Notes under the pieces: generated by a model
The model's input: the letters and a program-made list of their open reading frames with translations, nothing else
Databases searched by the model: none
What the model was told of the DNA's origin: nothing
In this document: positions 7,240 through 18,981 of the stretch, piece by piece
Numbering within the stretch: position 1 is the stretch's first letter
Layout: each line of letters starts with the position of its first letter
Source of the DNA: an uncultured Coriobacteriaceae bacterium
GTDB lineage: Bacteria; Actinomycetota; Coriobacteriia; Coriobacteriales; Atopobiaceae
Assembly: GCA_902778135.1 (NCBI GenBank)
Contig: CACYWP010000004.1
Location: 62,001 to 126,000, forward strand
Length of the DNA stretch: 64,000 bases
Direction of reading: 5' to 3'
Translations under genes and position numbers: made by a program

Positions 7240-7301
7240 TTTTCGACAAAAGGTGTTGCAAGGCTGACTTTTCAACATATAATGGAGTCTGCTTTTCAAC
7301 A
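7240..7301 (+). promoter_or_regulatory. dnaA promoter overlapped by repeated TTTTCRACA boxes
   Basis: TTGCAA (7256-7261) and a perfect TATAAT (7278-7283) are 16 bp apart. Three box-like sequences surround them: TTTTCGACA (7240-7248), TTTTCAACA (7269-7277, between -35 and -10) and TTTTCAACA (7293-7301, just downstream). This arrangement is what DnaA autorepression would need. Confidence 0.65.
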
Positions 7302-7324
7302 TTCGACCAGGATGCGAGCACGTT

Positions 7325-8839
7325 ATGCAACAGAACCTCGACTCTGACGCCGCACTGCTCTGGGAGGACGTGATGGCGCTGCTCGCAGCGCGTGACGACC
7401 TCAACCAGTCGATCATCGCCATGATCGACTCCTGCGTCCCCACCTCGATGGACGACGACAGCTTCCACGTCTCCACCACGCTGGCCTTTGCCCAGCGCAA
7501 GATCTCCCAGCATGCCCCCATCATCGAGGAATGCCTGGAGCAGGCATCCTTCCAGCACCTCAGGTTCGTCGTCGACCTGGTCAAGGACACGCGTGCGGTG
7601 CGCGTGGCCAGCGAGGTCTCCCCCGAGGAGCTCTCGCGGCTGGCCGCCCAGACCAACCCGACGCCACCCAAGCCCCTGCCCGTTCCCACCGTCCAGCAGA
7701 TACGCGAAGAGAACATGGCCTACACCGAGCAGCTGGCCGAGGAGCTCAGCCAGAGGGACTCGCGCCTGACCTTCGAGCGCTTCGTGGCCGGCGAGGAGAA
7801 CCGCCTCGCGCTCGAGGCGGCCAAACAGGTGGCAAACGGCTACAACAAGAGCTACAACCCCCTGTTCATCTATGGCAAGAGCGGCCTGGGCAAGACGCAC
7901 CTGCTGCGCGCCATACAGAACTACATCGCCCGCAACGACCCGTCGAGACGCTGCATCTACCGCGCCGCCGCCGACTTCGTCGACGAGTACGTACAGGCCG
8001 CGACCGACCGCAGCAGCGTCTCGGCCTCCAGCAACATGTCGGCGCGCTACCAGAACGTCGACGTCCTCATCATCGACGACATCCAGAACATGATGACCGC
8101 CGGCGGCACCATCCGCTTCTTCTTCAAGACCTTCAACACCCTGATGGACCACAACAAGCAGATCGTGCTGGCCGCCGACCGCTCCCCGTCGCAGCTGGGC
8201 ATGGGCGAGAGCAAGTTCGACGAGCGCGACACCTCTCGCATGGACTCGGGCCTGTCCGTCTCCATCCAGGTGCCCGACTACGAGCTGAAGCTCAACCTCA
8301 TCAACGCCTTCTACGACCGCATGCGCACCGACGCGACAGAGGAGCACATCGAGGGCGTCGTGGGCACCATCCCCGAGGAGCTGCGTCGACTGATGGCCGA
8401 CCGCGCAGGCACCAACATCCGCGTCATCGAGGGCTTCGTCCAGTCATGCCTGATGCAGGCAAACCGCCGCGAGCGGTCGGGACAGAGCATCTCCCGCGCG
8501 GACATCATCGAGATCGCGGGCCAGAAGTGGCCCACTGGACAGCACATCGTCACCGTCGACCACATCCAGCGCATCGTCGAGAAGTTCTACGACGTCGCCC
8601 ATGCCGACCTCATCGGCTCCAAGCGCAACAAGGAGCTGATGGAGGCCCGCCACGTCGGCATCTGGCTGACGCGCGAGCTGACCGACAACACCCTGGCGGA
8701 GATCGGCAAGAAGTTCGGGGGACGCACGCACGCCACCGTCAAGCACAGCATCGCCTGGGTCGACGACTACAAGAAGCGCGACCGCATCTTCCACGACCGT
8801 ATCGAGACGCTGAGGGACTCCATCGTGGACGCGACCTGA
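7325..8839 (+). CDS. dnaA: Chromosomal replication initiator DnaA (divergent)
   Basis: DnaA binds origin boxes, oligomerises with ATP and melts DNA. The 504-residue product has an N-terminal domain I (about 1-90), a linker, an AAA+ domain with Walker A GKSGLGKTH (about 184), Walker B VLIIDDIQ (about 247) and RAGTNIRVIEG, and a C-terminal domain IV with ARHVGIWLTRELT and GGRTHATVKHS. Several motifs are off consensus. Domain IV has T468-H469-A470 where E. coli has D433-H434-T435, residues that contact bases of the box. Identity is secure from context and domain order. The ribosome-binding site is weak (AGGA 12 nt upstream). Confidence 0.95.
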   Translation: MQQNLDSDAALLWEDVMALLAARDDLNQSIIAMIDSCVPTSMDDDSFHVSTTLAFAQRKISQHAPIIEECLEQASFQHLRFVVDLVKDTRAVRVASEVSPEELSRLAAQTNPTPPKPLPVPTVQQIREENMAYTEQLAEELSQRDSRLTFERFVAGEENRLALEAAKQVANGYNKSYNPLFIYGKSGLGKTHLLRAIQNYIARNDPSRRCIYRAAADFVDEYVQAATDRSSVSASSNMSARYQNVDVLIIDDIQNMMTAGGTIRFFFKTFNTLMDHNKQIVLAADRSPSQLGMGESKFDERDTSRMDSGLSVSIQVPDYELKLNLINAFYDRMRTDATEEHIEGVVGTIPEELRRLMADRAGTNIRVIEGFVQSCLMQANRRERSGQSISRADIIEIAGQKWPTGQHIVTVDHIQRIVEKFYDVAHADLIGSKRNKELMEARHVGIWLTRELTDNTLAEIGKKFGGRTHATVKHSIAWVDDYKKRDRIFHDRIETLRDSIVDAT

Positions 8840-9071
8840 TGTCGACAAGTCTGTCGATGACTCTTCGAAACGCGGTGAAAAGTGCCCCACTGGTGTAGAG
8901 AAGGTTATCGACAGATTTTCGCGTGTTGACGCGCGTCGAGTGACCGACGGAAGCGCGGGGCGGCGGACATGGCCGCCCACCTGCGACGACGATGGCCTTT
9001 CGACATTTCTACAGGACCTACTATCACTATTAGTCTTTAGATATCTCTATAAGAGAGAAAAGAGGAGCACC
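8840..9071. promoter_or_regulatory. dnaA-dnaN intergenic region with DnaA-box-like sites
   Basis: This 232-bp gap contains TTATCGACA (8905-8913, one mismatch from TTATCCACA) and CTTTCGACA (8997-9005). An AT-rich stretch (about 9000-9055) ends in AGGAG before dnaN. It is a second candidate origin/regulatory zone, as many actinobacteria replicate from dnaA-dnaN. Confidence 0.5.
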
Positions 9072-10181
9072 ATGAAGTTCACCGTCAGCCAGTCGTCGCT
9101 TGCCAAGGCGCTCCTCGTGGTTGCCAAGGGCATGGCCACGAACTCGACGCTACCCTACCTGTCGGGCATCTATATCAAGGCCGACGAGGGAACCCTCGAG
9201 TTCCAGACCGCGAACCTCACCATCTCCATCCGCCACCGCATCGCCGCCAACGTGGAGGAGTCGGGCGAGACGGTCGTCTCGGGCAAGGTCCTGACCAGCA
9301 TCGTGAAGACCCTCCCCGACGCGGCGGTCACCTTTGCCACCGATGCGGGCGGGCGCGTGGTCGAGATCTCCTGCTCCAAGTCCCACTTCCGCCTGAACAC
9401 CCTTGACGCGCAGGACTTTCCCGAGTTCCCTGTCTATGCCCTCGACCGCTCCATCGAGCTGCCCAGCGCGCTGCTGTCGGAGATGGTGGACAAGGTCTAC
9501 AAGGTCACCTCGCGCGACACCTCGCGTCCCATCCTGCAGGGCGTCCTGCTCTCCGTCGACCAGAACACCATCCGCCTTGTGGCGACCGACTCCTACCGCC
9601 TTGCCGTCTGCGACTCCAACGCAGAGACCTCCTCGTCCGACGAGGCGTTCGTCACCATCGTTCCGGGCAACACCTTCCACGACGTGCTGTCCTCGCCGTC
9701 GATGACCGAGCAGATCCTTGTCGGCACGACCGACAGCCAGGTGGTCTTCGTCTTCGGCAACACGACCTACGTCTCCCGCAAGATCGAGGGCAACTTCCCC
9801 AACTATCGCCAGCTGCTGCCGTCCACCTGCAACACCTCCATCAAGCTGGACGTTCCGGAGTTTGGAGGTGCCCTGAAGCGCGTGTCGGTCATCGCGTCCT
9901 CCAACCCCTCGGTGCGCCTGGACGCCGATACGGGCGGCCATCTGGTGCGCCTCTCGGCCTCCTCGCCCGACCAGGGAGACTCCTCCGAGATCATCGACGC
10001 CGATATCGAGGGTGCCGACATGTCGATTGCCCTCAACTTCCACTATGTCCTCGACTGCGTCAACGCGGTGTCGGGTACCGACGAGCTGGCCTTGGAGCTG
10101 CAGGGTCCCATGCAGCCGGCCATCTTCAAGTCCTATGGCAAGATCAACTACCTCTACCTGCTGATGCCGGTGCGGATGTAG
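9072..10181 (+). CDS. dnaN: DNA polymerase III sliding clamp (beta)
   Basis: The beta clamp encircles DNA and tethers polymerase III. The start at 9072 follows GAGGAG at good spacing; the frame is open upstream but lacks clamp homology there. The 369-residue product has the family features: N-terminal MKFTVSQSSLAKALLVVAKG, DTSRPILQGVLLSVDQNTIRLVATDSYRLA in the middle domain, and the C-terminal YLLMPVRM. It is directly followed by recF. Confidence 0.97.
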   Translation: MKFTVSQSSLAKALLVVAKGMATNSTLPYLSGIYIKADEGTLEFQTANLTISIRHRIAANVEESGETVVSGKVLTSIVKTLPDAAVTFATDAGGRVVEISCSKSHFRLNTLDAQDFPEFPVYALDRSIELPSALLSEMVDKVYKVTSRDTSRPILQGVLLSVDQNTIRLVATDSYRLAVCDSNAETSSSDEAFVTIVPGNTFHDVLSSPSMTEQILVGTTDSQVVFVFGNTTYVSRKIEGNFPNYRQLLPSTCNTSIKLDVPEFGGALKRVSVIASSNPSVRLDADTGGHLVRLSASSPDQGDSSEIIDADIEGADMSIALNFHYVLDCVNAVSGTDELALELQGPMQPAIFKSYGKINYLYLLMPVRM

Positions 10182-10184
10182 CCT

Positions 10185-11273
10185 GTGGGGCTGGTCGTCG
10201 ACACGCTCGAGTTGCGTGACTGGCGCAACTTCGAGCAGAGGGACATAGCGTTCTCGCCGGGCATGACCGTGCTCGTGGGCCCGAATGCGGTGGGCAAGAC
10301 CAACACCGTCGAGGCGCTGCAGATGCTGACGGCGGGGATGTCGTTTCGCCATCCCCGTCCCGTCCAGCTGGTCCGCGAGGGTTGCGAGAGTGCCAAGGCG
10401 ACCGTCAACCTGACGGGGGACGGCCGCGTCATCGACGTCAGCTGCATCGTTGAGTCGTCGCGTCGCAAGTTCCGTCGCAACGGCAAGCCGTGCCAGTCCT
10501 CCGACGTGCCCGAGAGCCTGATGTCGATCCTCTTCAACCCCGACGACCTCGCCTTCGTCAAGAGGGGCGCGTCGCAGCGCAGGGAGGAGCTGGATGCCTT
10601 CGGGCGGCAGGCCAACCGTGGGTTCGCCAAGGTGCTTGCCGCCTACCAGCGTGCCGTCGAGCAGCGCAACCGCCTGTTGAAGGATCCCGACCCCAATCTC
10701 GCCCTGCTGGACGCATGGGATGCGTCGGTCGCCCTGGGTGGGGCGACGCTGCTGCTGGCGCGCCTGCGCCTGTTCGAGCGCCTGCGCCCCAAGGTCAGCG
10801 AGGTCTATGCGCAGATCTGCGGCGGCGAGCGCCTGACCTGCGACTACGAGTGCTCGTTGGGAGACGATGTCATCGACATGGGACGCGACTCCCTGACGGC
10901 GCGCTTCTTGGAGCGCCTTGCCCAAGGGCGCGAGGACGACCTGCGTCGCCAACAGACGCTAGTCGGGCCGCATCGCGACGACCTTGCGTTTGCGCTGGAC
11001 GGCCGCGACGCGCGCGTCTTCGGGAGCCAGGGCCAGCAGCGATCCATCGTCCTGGCCTGGAAGATGGCCGAGGTCGAGCTGTCTGCCGAGATACTGGGGG
11101 AGCAGCCCCTGCTGCTGCTCGACGACGTCATGAGCGAGCTTGACGAGCAGCGACGCGCCGCGGTGGTCAGCTTCGTCCAACAGGGCATCCAGACGGTCGT
11201 CACCACGACGAACCTCGGATACTTCCCGCCCGACCTGCTGGCAGCCTCCAAGGTGGTGAGCTTCGGTGGATGA
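10185..11273 (+). CDS. recF: RecF recombination/repair ATPase
   Basis: RecF loads RecA at gapped DNA together with RecO and RecR. The GTG start is 3 nt after the dnaN stop. The 362-residue SMC-like ATPase shows ELRDWRNFEQ near the start, Walker A GPNAVGKTN (about residue 30), the central coiled region and the C-terminal ABC signature/Walker B LLLLDDVMSELDEQRR. The end overlaps the next gene by 8 nt, indicating a dnaN-recF-dciA transcription unit. Confidence 0.96.
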   Translation: MGLVVDTLELRDWRNFEQRDIAFSPGMTVLVGPNAVGKTNTVEALQMLTAGMSFRHPRPVQLVREGCESAKATVNLTGDGRVIDVSCIVESSRRKFRRNGKPCQSSDVPESLMSILFNPDDLAFVKRGASQRREELDAFGRQANRGFAKVLAAYQRAVEQRNRLLKDPDPNLALLDAWDASVALGGATLLLARLRLFERLRPKVSEVYAQICGGERLTCDYECSLGDDVIDMGRDSLTARFLERLAQGREDDLRRQQTLVGPHRDDLAFALDGRDARVFGSQGQQRSIVLAWKMAEVELSAEILGEQPLLLLDDVMSELDEQRRAAVVSFVQQGIQTVVTTTNLGYFPPDLLAASKVVSFGG

Positions 11274-11805
11274 GTGGGGCATGGAGTTTGGGTCCGACGC
11301 GCCCGAGAGCGTCGGTGCGCTGATGCATACGGTCGTCGACCAGCAGATGTCGGCGAAGATGTCCGCCAACCAGCGGGCCGCCGCGGCATGGTATCGGGCC
11401 AACGGCGACCGCGAGCGCGCCCATACCACAGGCGTCTTCCTCAAGCGCCCGCGTGTGGCAGGTGCGGCCCCGATTCTGGGGGTCTATGTCGACTCGCACG
11501 CGATGGCGACCGACTTTGGGGTGAACAAGGACCTCTACCTGGCTCGTCTGGCCAACATCGGCTGTGAGGTGTCGGGGATAGAGTTCCTGCCGTCCCGGCG
11601 CCCGCGGCAGACGTCTGGTACAGCGTCCACATCGGCGCCGCCGCCTGCCGAGCCGTTGCCGGAGTTGAGTGCCGAGGAACAACAAGCGGTACAATTGTTA
11701 GTTGCGGACCTTCCGACCAGCTTGCAAACGGCCGCCTCAAAGGCGATTTCCCTATCGAAACGCAGACAAAAGCTCGAAGATACCAAAAACTCGAAGAACG
11801 CCTGA
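11266..11805 (+). CDS. DUF721/DciA-like replicative helicase operator
   Basis: DciA-type proteins (DUF721) are the ancestral helicase-loading factors in bacteria without DnaC/DnaI and are typical neighbours of recF in actinobacteria. The 179-residue product has a central region (about 50-115) with a YRANGDRERAHTTGVFL segment and ILGVYVDSHAMATDFGVNKDLYLARLANIG, resembling the KH-like DUF721 fold. A Pro/Ala linker and a basic C-terminal helix follow. It overlaps recF, suggesting coupled translation. Assignment rests on fold pattern plus context. Confidence 0.75.
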   Translation: MDEWGMEFGSDAPESVGALMHTVVDQQMSAKMSANQRAAAAWYRANGDRERAHTTGVFLKRPRVAGAAPILGVYVDSHAMATDFGVNKDLYLARLANIGCEVSGIEFLPSRRPRQTSGTASTSAPPPAEPLPELSAEEQQAVQLLVADLPTSLQTAASKAISLSKRRQKLEDTKNSKNA

Positions 11806-12005
11806 ATTTGGGTGCGAGAGAGCCTTATACAAAGTTTCAACATGTTATCTACATTCGTTTGACTCTCGGTCAAGCAATATTTGGCCGTTAGGAGTAGAAT
11901 ATTTCAGTTACGAACGTGCGACAGGCCGCCTGCGCCTGTCACCAGCACAATCGCACCACCTGCCGACGATCTCGGGACTGTCGGCAGCAAGAGATAGGGA
12001 ACAAC
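11806..12005 (+). promoter_or_regulatory. gyrB upstream region with DnaA-box-like sites
   Basis: GTTTCAACA (11834-11842) and TTATCTACA (11845-11853, one mismatch from the classical DnaA box) lie side by side in an AT-rich stretch. I do not see an unambiguous -35/-10 pair. Confidence 0.4.
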
Positions 12006-13958
12006 GTGGCAAAGAAGAGCACCAACTCCTACGAGGCTTCGAGCATCAAGGTCCTGGAGGGACTGGACCCCGTTCGCAAGCGCCCCGGCATGTATATCGG
12101 ATCGACGAGCGCGTCGGGCCTGCACCATCTGGTGTGGGAGGTCGTGGACAACTCGGTTGATGAGGCGATGGCGGGCTTTTGCACCCGCATCAAAGTGACC
12201 GTACACGCCGACAACTCCATCACCGTCGAGGACAACGGCCGCGGCATCCCCGTCGCCCGCCATCCGCAGAAGCGCATCCCCACCCTCGAGGTGGTCCTGA
12301 CGGTGCTGCACGCAGGCGGAAAGTTCGACAACGACGCCTACAAGGTGTCGGGTGGCCTGCACGGTGTCGGCGTCAGCGTCGTCAACGCCCTCTCCAAGAA
12401 GCTCGTCGCGCGCGTCAAGCGCGATGGGGGCGTCTACGAGATGGAGTTCTCCCGTGGCAAGACCGTCCGCAAGATGGAGCAGGTGGGCAAGAGCAAGACC
12501 ACCGGCACCACCATCACCTTCTGGCCCGACGACATGATCTTCGAGACCACCACCTACGACTTTGACACCCTGCACGACCACTTGCAGGAGACGGCGTTCC
12601 TCAACAAGAACCTCAAGATCACGTTGGTCGACGAGCGCGAGCTGCAGCCCCGCGTCGCGGAGTTCTGCTACTCGGGCGGCATCATCGACTTCGTGAAGTT
12701 CCTCAACGAGGAGAAGACGGTCCTGCCCGGCATGGACCGCAACCCCGTCTACATCGCCGGCACCTCCGCACCCGACGCTCCCTCCGACCAGAAGGGCGAG
12801 GTCGAGGTTGCCCTGCAGTGGAACACGTCCTTCTCGGGCACGGTGATGAGCTTTGCCAATGACATCTACACCGACGAGGGTGGCATGCACCTGGAGGGCT
12901 TCCGCGCGGCCATCACCAAGACCATCAACGACTACGCGCGCTCCCACAAGCTGCTGAAGGAGAAGGAGGCCAACCTGACCGGGGACGACATCCGCGAGGG
13001 CATGACGGCGGTCATCTCGGTCAAGCTGCCCGACCCCCAGTTCGAGGGACAGACGAAGGCAAAGCTGGGCAACTCCTACATGCGCACCCTCACCAACAAG
13101 GTCGTGGCGCAGGGCATGGCCGAATACCTGGAGGAGCATCCCAACCAGGCAAAGGAGATCTTCAAGAAGGCCAATCAGGCCGCCAAGGGGCGCATGGCCG
13201 CCCAGAAGGCGCGCCAGGCGACGCGCCGCAAGGGTCTGCTGGAGAGCGCGAGCCTGCCCGGCAAGCTGGCGGACTGCTCGGTGCGCGATGCCGAGATGAC
13301 CGAGCTCTTCATCGTCGAGGGCGACTCCGCAGGCGGCTCGGCCAAGATGGCGCGCGACCGCTCCATCCAGGCCGTCCTGCCCCTGCGCGGCAAGATCCTG
13401 AACGTCGAGCGCGTGCAGGAGCACCGCGCCCTCTCGTCCGAGACCATCACCTCGCTGATCACCGCCATCGGCACCGGCATCGGACCCGAGTTCGACCTGT
13501 CCAAGGCCCGCTACCACAAGATCGTCATCATGACCGATGCCGACGTCGACGGCGCCCACATCCGCATCCTGCTGCTGACCTTCTTCTACCGCTACATGAA
13601 GCCCATGATCGACGCGGGCTACATCTACGTGGCGCAGCCGCCCCTGTACCAGCTGAAGCCCAAGGGCAAGAAGGGCGGGAAGTACCTCTACACCGACGAG
13701 GAGCTGGCCATCGAGGCAGCAAAGTACGAGGATTCCACCAAGTACACCGTCCAGCGCTACAAGGGTCTGGGCGAGATGGACCCGGAGCAGCTGTGGGCCA
13801 CGACGATGGAGCCCAAGAACCGCATCATGCTGAAGGTGACGGTCGAGGACGCCATGGCCGCGGATCGCGCGGTGGCCAACCTCATGGGAAACCAGGTGGA
13901 GAAGCGCCGCACCTTCATCCAGACGCACGCCAAGGACGTCAGATTCCTGGACATCTAG
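12006..13958 (+). CDS. gyrB: DNA gyrase subunit B
   Basis: GyrB supplies the ATPase and TOPRIM domains of gyrase. The GTG start at 12006 (VAKKSTNSYEASSIKVLEGLDPVRKRPGMYIG) fits the family; open frame upstream has no homology. The 650-residue product has the GHKL ATPase motifs (VVDNSVDEAMAG, VEDNGRGIPV, GGLHGVG), the transducer, the TOPRIM EGDSAGGSAK and DADVDGAHI, and the C-terminal YKGLGEMDPEQLW. About 80 bp separate it from gyrA, so the two are probably co-transcribed. Confidence 0.98.
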   Translation: MAKKSTNSYEASSIKVLEGLDPVRKRPGMYIGSTSASGLHHLVWEVVDNSVDEAMAGFCTRIKVTVHADNSITVEDNGRGIPVARHPQKRIPTLEVVLTVLHAGGKFDNDAYKVSGGLHGVGVSVVNALSKKLVARVKRDGGVYEMEFSRGKTVRKMEQVGKSKTTGTTITFWPDDMIFETTTYDFDTLHDHLQETAFLNKNLKITLVDERELQPRVAEFCYSGGIIDFVKFLNEEKTVLPGMDRNPVYIAGTSAPDAPSDQKGEVEVALQWNTSFSGTVMSFANDIYTDEGGMHLEGFRAAITKTINDYARSHKLLKEKEANLTGDDIREGMTAVISVKLPDPQFEGQTKAKLGNSYMRTLTNKVVAQGMAEYLEEHPNQAKEIFKKANQAAKGRMAAQKARQATRRKGLLESASLPGKLADCSVRDAEMTELFIVEGDSAGGSAKMARDRSIQAVLPLRGKILNVERVQEHRALSSETITSLITAIGTGIGPEFDLSKARYHKIVIMTDADVDGAHIRILLLTFFYRYMKPMIDAGYIYVAQPPLYQLKPKGKKGGKYLYTDEELAIEAAKYEDSTKYTVQRYKGLGEMDPEQLWATTMEPKNRIMLKVTVEDAMAADRAVANLMGNQVEKRRTFIQTHAKDVRFLDI

Positions 13959-14038
13959 CATCCGGCGCCTGGTGGGGCCGCGTCCCGACCAGGCGACCCG
14001 TCCGGTCCTAGCAACACGACCACATACGAAGGACAACT

Positions 14039-16831
<2,793 letters not shown>

Positions 16832-16858
16832 GGTCTTCGCGCGCATTTGGGGGTTAGC

Positions 16859-16900
16859 AATGGTCCCGGTACCTCGATGGGGTGCCGGGACCATCTTGTG
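16859..16900 (+). terminator. Hairpin terminator after gyrA
   Basis: ATGGTCCCGGTACC and GGTGCCGGGACCAT pair over about 14 bp around a 7-nt loop, 28 nt after the gyrA stop. The following CTTGTGG is only weakly T-rich. The convergent gene on the other strand ends just beyond, so it may act both ways. Confidence 0.75.
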
Positions 16901-16916
16901 GCAGTCTGTCTGGTCG

Positions 16917-17405
16917 CTACTCGAAATCCTCCGGGCTGAGGTTCTCCACGAAGTTGTGGAAGGCCTCGAGCTCCTGTTGCTCGGTAGCCTGCTTGACCTT
17001 CTGGAAGTCGGGCATGGTGGCGGTGTCCAGCACTTGCTCGCGTGCATAGATGGGTACGCCGCAGCGAACTGCCAGGGCGATGGCGTCCGAGGGGCGGCAG
17101 TCCACATCGCAACGACTGCCGTCATTCCTGACCAGCTGGAGCGTTGCATAGAAGGTCGTCCCGCGCACGTCGACGATAGAGATCGAGGAAAGCCTGCCAC
17201 CCAGGTTGTCTATGACCGACGACAGGAGGTCGTGGGTGAGGGGCCGCTTCTGGGGTTGGTTCTCGATGCCGGCCGTGATGGCCGCCGCCTCGATGGGGCC
17301 AATGCGGATGGGCAGGTGGACTTGGCAGGATTCGTCGCCATGCCTCTTCAAGACGACCAGCGACGCCATCTGCAGTCCTCCGACGACCACGGTCTGTATG
17401 TCCAT
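16917..17405 (-). CDS. DUF151 / bifunctional nuclease-family protein
   Basis: The family (BFN domain, PF02577) includes proteins with reported nuclease activity and many uncharacterised bacterial members. The product opens MDIQTVVVGGLQMASLVVLK and has the typical LPIRIGPIEAAAITAG, LTHDLLSSVIDNLGG, and DVDCRPSDAIALAVRCGVPIYA segments, followed by an acidic tail. The ATG at 17405 lacks a close ribosome-binding site. A TTG three codons upstream (17412-17414) is 7 nt after GAGGAAGG and may be the true start. It is the only minus-strand gene between gyrA and the tRNAs. Confidence 0.85.
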   Translation of the reverse strand: MDIQTVVVGGLQMASLVVLKRHGDESCQVHLPIRIGPIEAAAITAGIENQPQKRPLTHDLLSSVIDNLGGRLSSISIVDVRGTTFYATLQLVRNDGSRCDVDCRPSDAIALAVRCGVPIYAREQVLDTATMPDFQKVKQATEQQELEAFHNFVENLSPEDFE

Positions 17406-17571
17406 GCGTATCAAGTGGGCACCTTCCTCAAGGGTACGTGGGCATGATACTCGCGCAGGGGCGTTTGTCACGTGGCATTTTCAAGAAGGCGGCAGACGGA
17501 CGCTGGCGAGTGCCAGGACGATGCCATCCAGAGGCTTCGTGTGGCATCAGCAAGTCGGTCAAAAAAAGTTC

Positions 17572-17600
17572 TTGACCACAGATGGGGTGACGTGTACTAT
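17572..17600 (+). promoter_or_regulatory. Promoter of tRNA-Ile
   Basis: TTGACC (17572-17577) and TACTAT (17595-17600) are separated by exactly 17 bp and lie 14 bp upstream of the tRNA. Confidence 0.85.
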
Positions 17601-17613
17601 TAATTCTCGCGTT

Positions 17614-17690
17614 GGGCCTGTAGCTCAGTTGGTCAGAGCGTCCGGCTGATAACCGGGAGGTCACAAGTTCGAACCTTGTCAGGCCCACCA
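17614..17690 (+). tRNA. tRNA-Ile (GAU anticodon)
   Basis: 77 nt with encoded CCA. Acceptor GGGCCTG pairs with CAGGCCC; D arm AGCTCAGTTGGTCAGAGC; anticodon loop CTGATAA gives GAT; T arm CAAGTTCGAACCTTG. Position after gyrA is common in Gram-positive and actinobacterial genomes. Confidence 0.98.
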
Positions 17691-17700
17691 CTTTCTTGTC

Positions 17701-17745
17701 AATAACCGCCCCAGCGCTAGCCGAGTCGCCGCTGGGGCGGTTATT
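17701..17745 (+). terminator. Hairpin terminator after tRNA-Ile
   Basis: AATAACCGCCCCAGCG and CGCTGGGGCGGTTATT are a perfect 16-bp inverted repeat around a 13-nt loop, 10 nt after the tRNA. The stem ends in AT pairs giving TTATTA on the 3' side. Confidence 0.85.
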
Positions 17746-17771
17746 ACTATCGAAGTGCAGAGGACGTCCCT

Positions 17772-18842
17772 ATGGACCATGACAATACGTTGCAGACACG
17801 CAATGAGTCAGTGAAAACCTCTGTCAACAAGACAAGAGGAAGGGACCCCCTCTGGGACAACATCAGAGGTCTTCTCATCATCCTCGTCGTCTGTGGACAC
17901 ATGATCGAGGCCTGCCCCCTCTGCCCTTCGGTGCAGGAGCTTCACAGGATCATCTACGCCTTTCACATGCCCGCCTTCATCTTCGTCTCCGGGTTTTTCG
18001 CACGCTTCAGGCCGGCGCGGCTGCTGCGGTCGACCATCCTACCCTATCTGGTGTTCCAACCCCTCTATCTCCTCTTCGCAACACGTGTGTTGAAGCAGTT
18101 CGATGCCTTTGACCTGCAATACACGACACCGTACTGGCACCTGTGGTATCTCGTGGCAATCTCCATCTACCATTCGATGATTCCCTTCCTCGAAGAGGCG
18201 AGGAATCCCCTCCAACGCATACTGGTCCTGCTCGTCGTCTGCTGTGCGAGCGTCATCGTGGGTTACGACAGTACGATCAACACCTATCTCACGCTCTCCC
18301 GGGTGGTCGTCTTTGCGCCGTTCTATGTTGCGGGCTTCTATCTTTCGCACAGGCGGGATAGCATGCGCAAACGGTTGGTGCTCCTTGGCATCGCCTCGCT
18401 CGTACTGACCACGCTGTTGCTCTACTACCAACTCCATGGGCACAACTACGAACCGACGGTCCTCTATGGGGTTGCGCAGTATGGTGAGGGATATGGGCCT
18501 CTCAGGAGGGTGCGCCTGCTCATGCAAGGATTCTCGTGGATTGCCCTGCTCGTTGCCTGGATGCCTCGTCGCCATGTTCCCTTCCTCACGACCATTGGCG
18601 AGCGTACCTTGCCCATCTTCCTGCTTCATGGATTCATTGCGAGGTATGTCACCTTCAAGTTCCTTGGACCTGTGAACACCCTTTCGGCGCTTGCCTATGT
18701 GACCGCCCTGACGGCCCTAACCCTTGCGTGCTTTGGAAACGGAGTGGTCTCGTCGGTGTTCTCCCTGCTCTTCGTGCCAAAGAAGAAGGAAAGGAAGACA
18801 GGCGCCCGTCACGCTCGCCACATTGCGACGCCAAGACAATGA
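17772..18842 (+). CDS. Membrane acyltransferase (acyltransferase-3 family)
   Basis: Acyltransferase-3 proteins move acyl groups, often acetyl, to sugars of surface polymers at the membrane. The 356-residue product begins with a hydrophilic tail, then WDNIRGLLIILVVCGHMIEA with the conserved membrane-edge His, and FHMPAFIFVSGFFARF, typical of the O-acetylase/fucose-4-O-acetylase branch. About ten hydrophobic segments follow and the C-terminus is basic (KKKERKTGARHARH). It stands alone between two tRNA genes. The nearby polysaccharide locus suggests a surface-glycan substrate, which is an inference. Confidence 0.85.
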   Translation: MDHDNTLQTRNESVKTSVNKTRGRDPLWDNIRGLLIILVVCGHMIEACPLCPSVQELHRIIYAFHMPAFIFVSGFFARFRPARLLRSTILPYLVFQPLYLLFATRVLKQFDAFDLQYTTPYWHLWYLVAISIYHSMIPFLEEARNPLQRILVLLVVCCASVIVGYDSTINTYLTLSRVVVFAPFYVAGFYLSHRRDSMRKRLVLLGIASLVLTTLLLYYQLHGHNYEPTVLYGVAQYGEGYGPLRRVRLLMQGFSWIALLVAWMPRRHVPFLTTIGERTLPIFLLHGFIARYVTFKFLGPVNTLSALAYVTALTALTLACFGNGVVSSVFSLLFVPKKKERKTGARHARHIATPRQ

Positions 18843-18845
18843 AGC

Positions 18846-18874
18846 TTGAAGAGCCGACAGGTTTCGTCTATATT
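18846..18874 (+). promoter_or_regulatory. Promoter of tRNA-Ala
   Basis: TTGAAG (18846-18851) and TATATT (18869-18874) are separated by 17 bp, ending 31 bp before the tRNA. Confidence 0.75.
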
Positions 18875-18905
18875 GATATGGCTGCGCCGAAAGGCGCCTA
18901 TATTC

Positions 18906-18981
18906 GGGGATGTAGCTCAGCTGGGAGAGCGCGGGCTTTGCAAGCCTGAGGCCGAGGGTTCGAGCCCCTTCATCTCCACCA
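18906..18981 (+). tRNA. tRNA-Ala (UGC anticodon)
   Basis: 76 nt with encoded CCA. Acceptor GGGGATG pairs with CATCTCC (one G-U); anticodon loop TTTGCAA gives TGC; T arm GAGGGTTCGAGCCCC. Its last 20 nt are repeated exactly at 19121-19140. Confidence 0.97.

Noticed and set aside
11904..14036. A 710-codon open frame on the minus strand opposite gyrB
   Set aside because: It is a shadow of high-GC gyrB coding sequence; the translation has no motif pattern and gyrB on the plus strand is certain.
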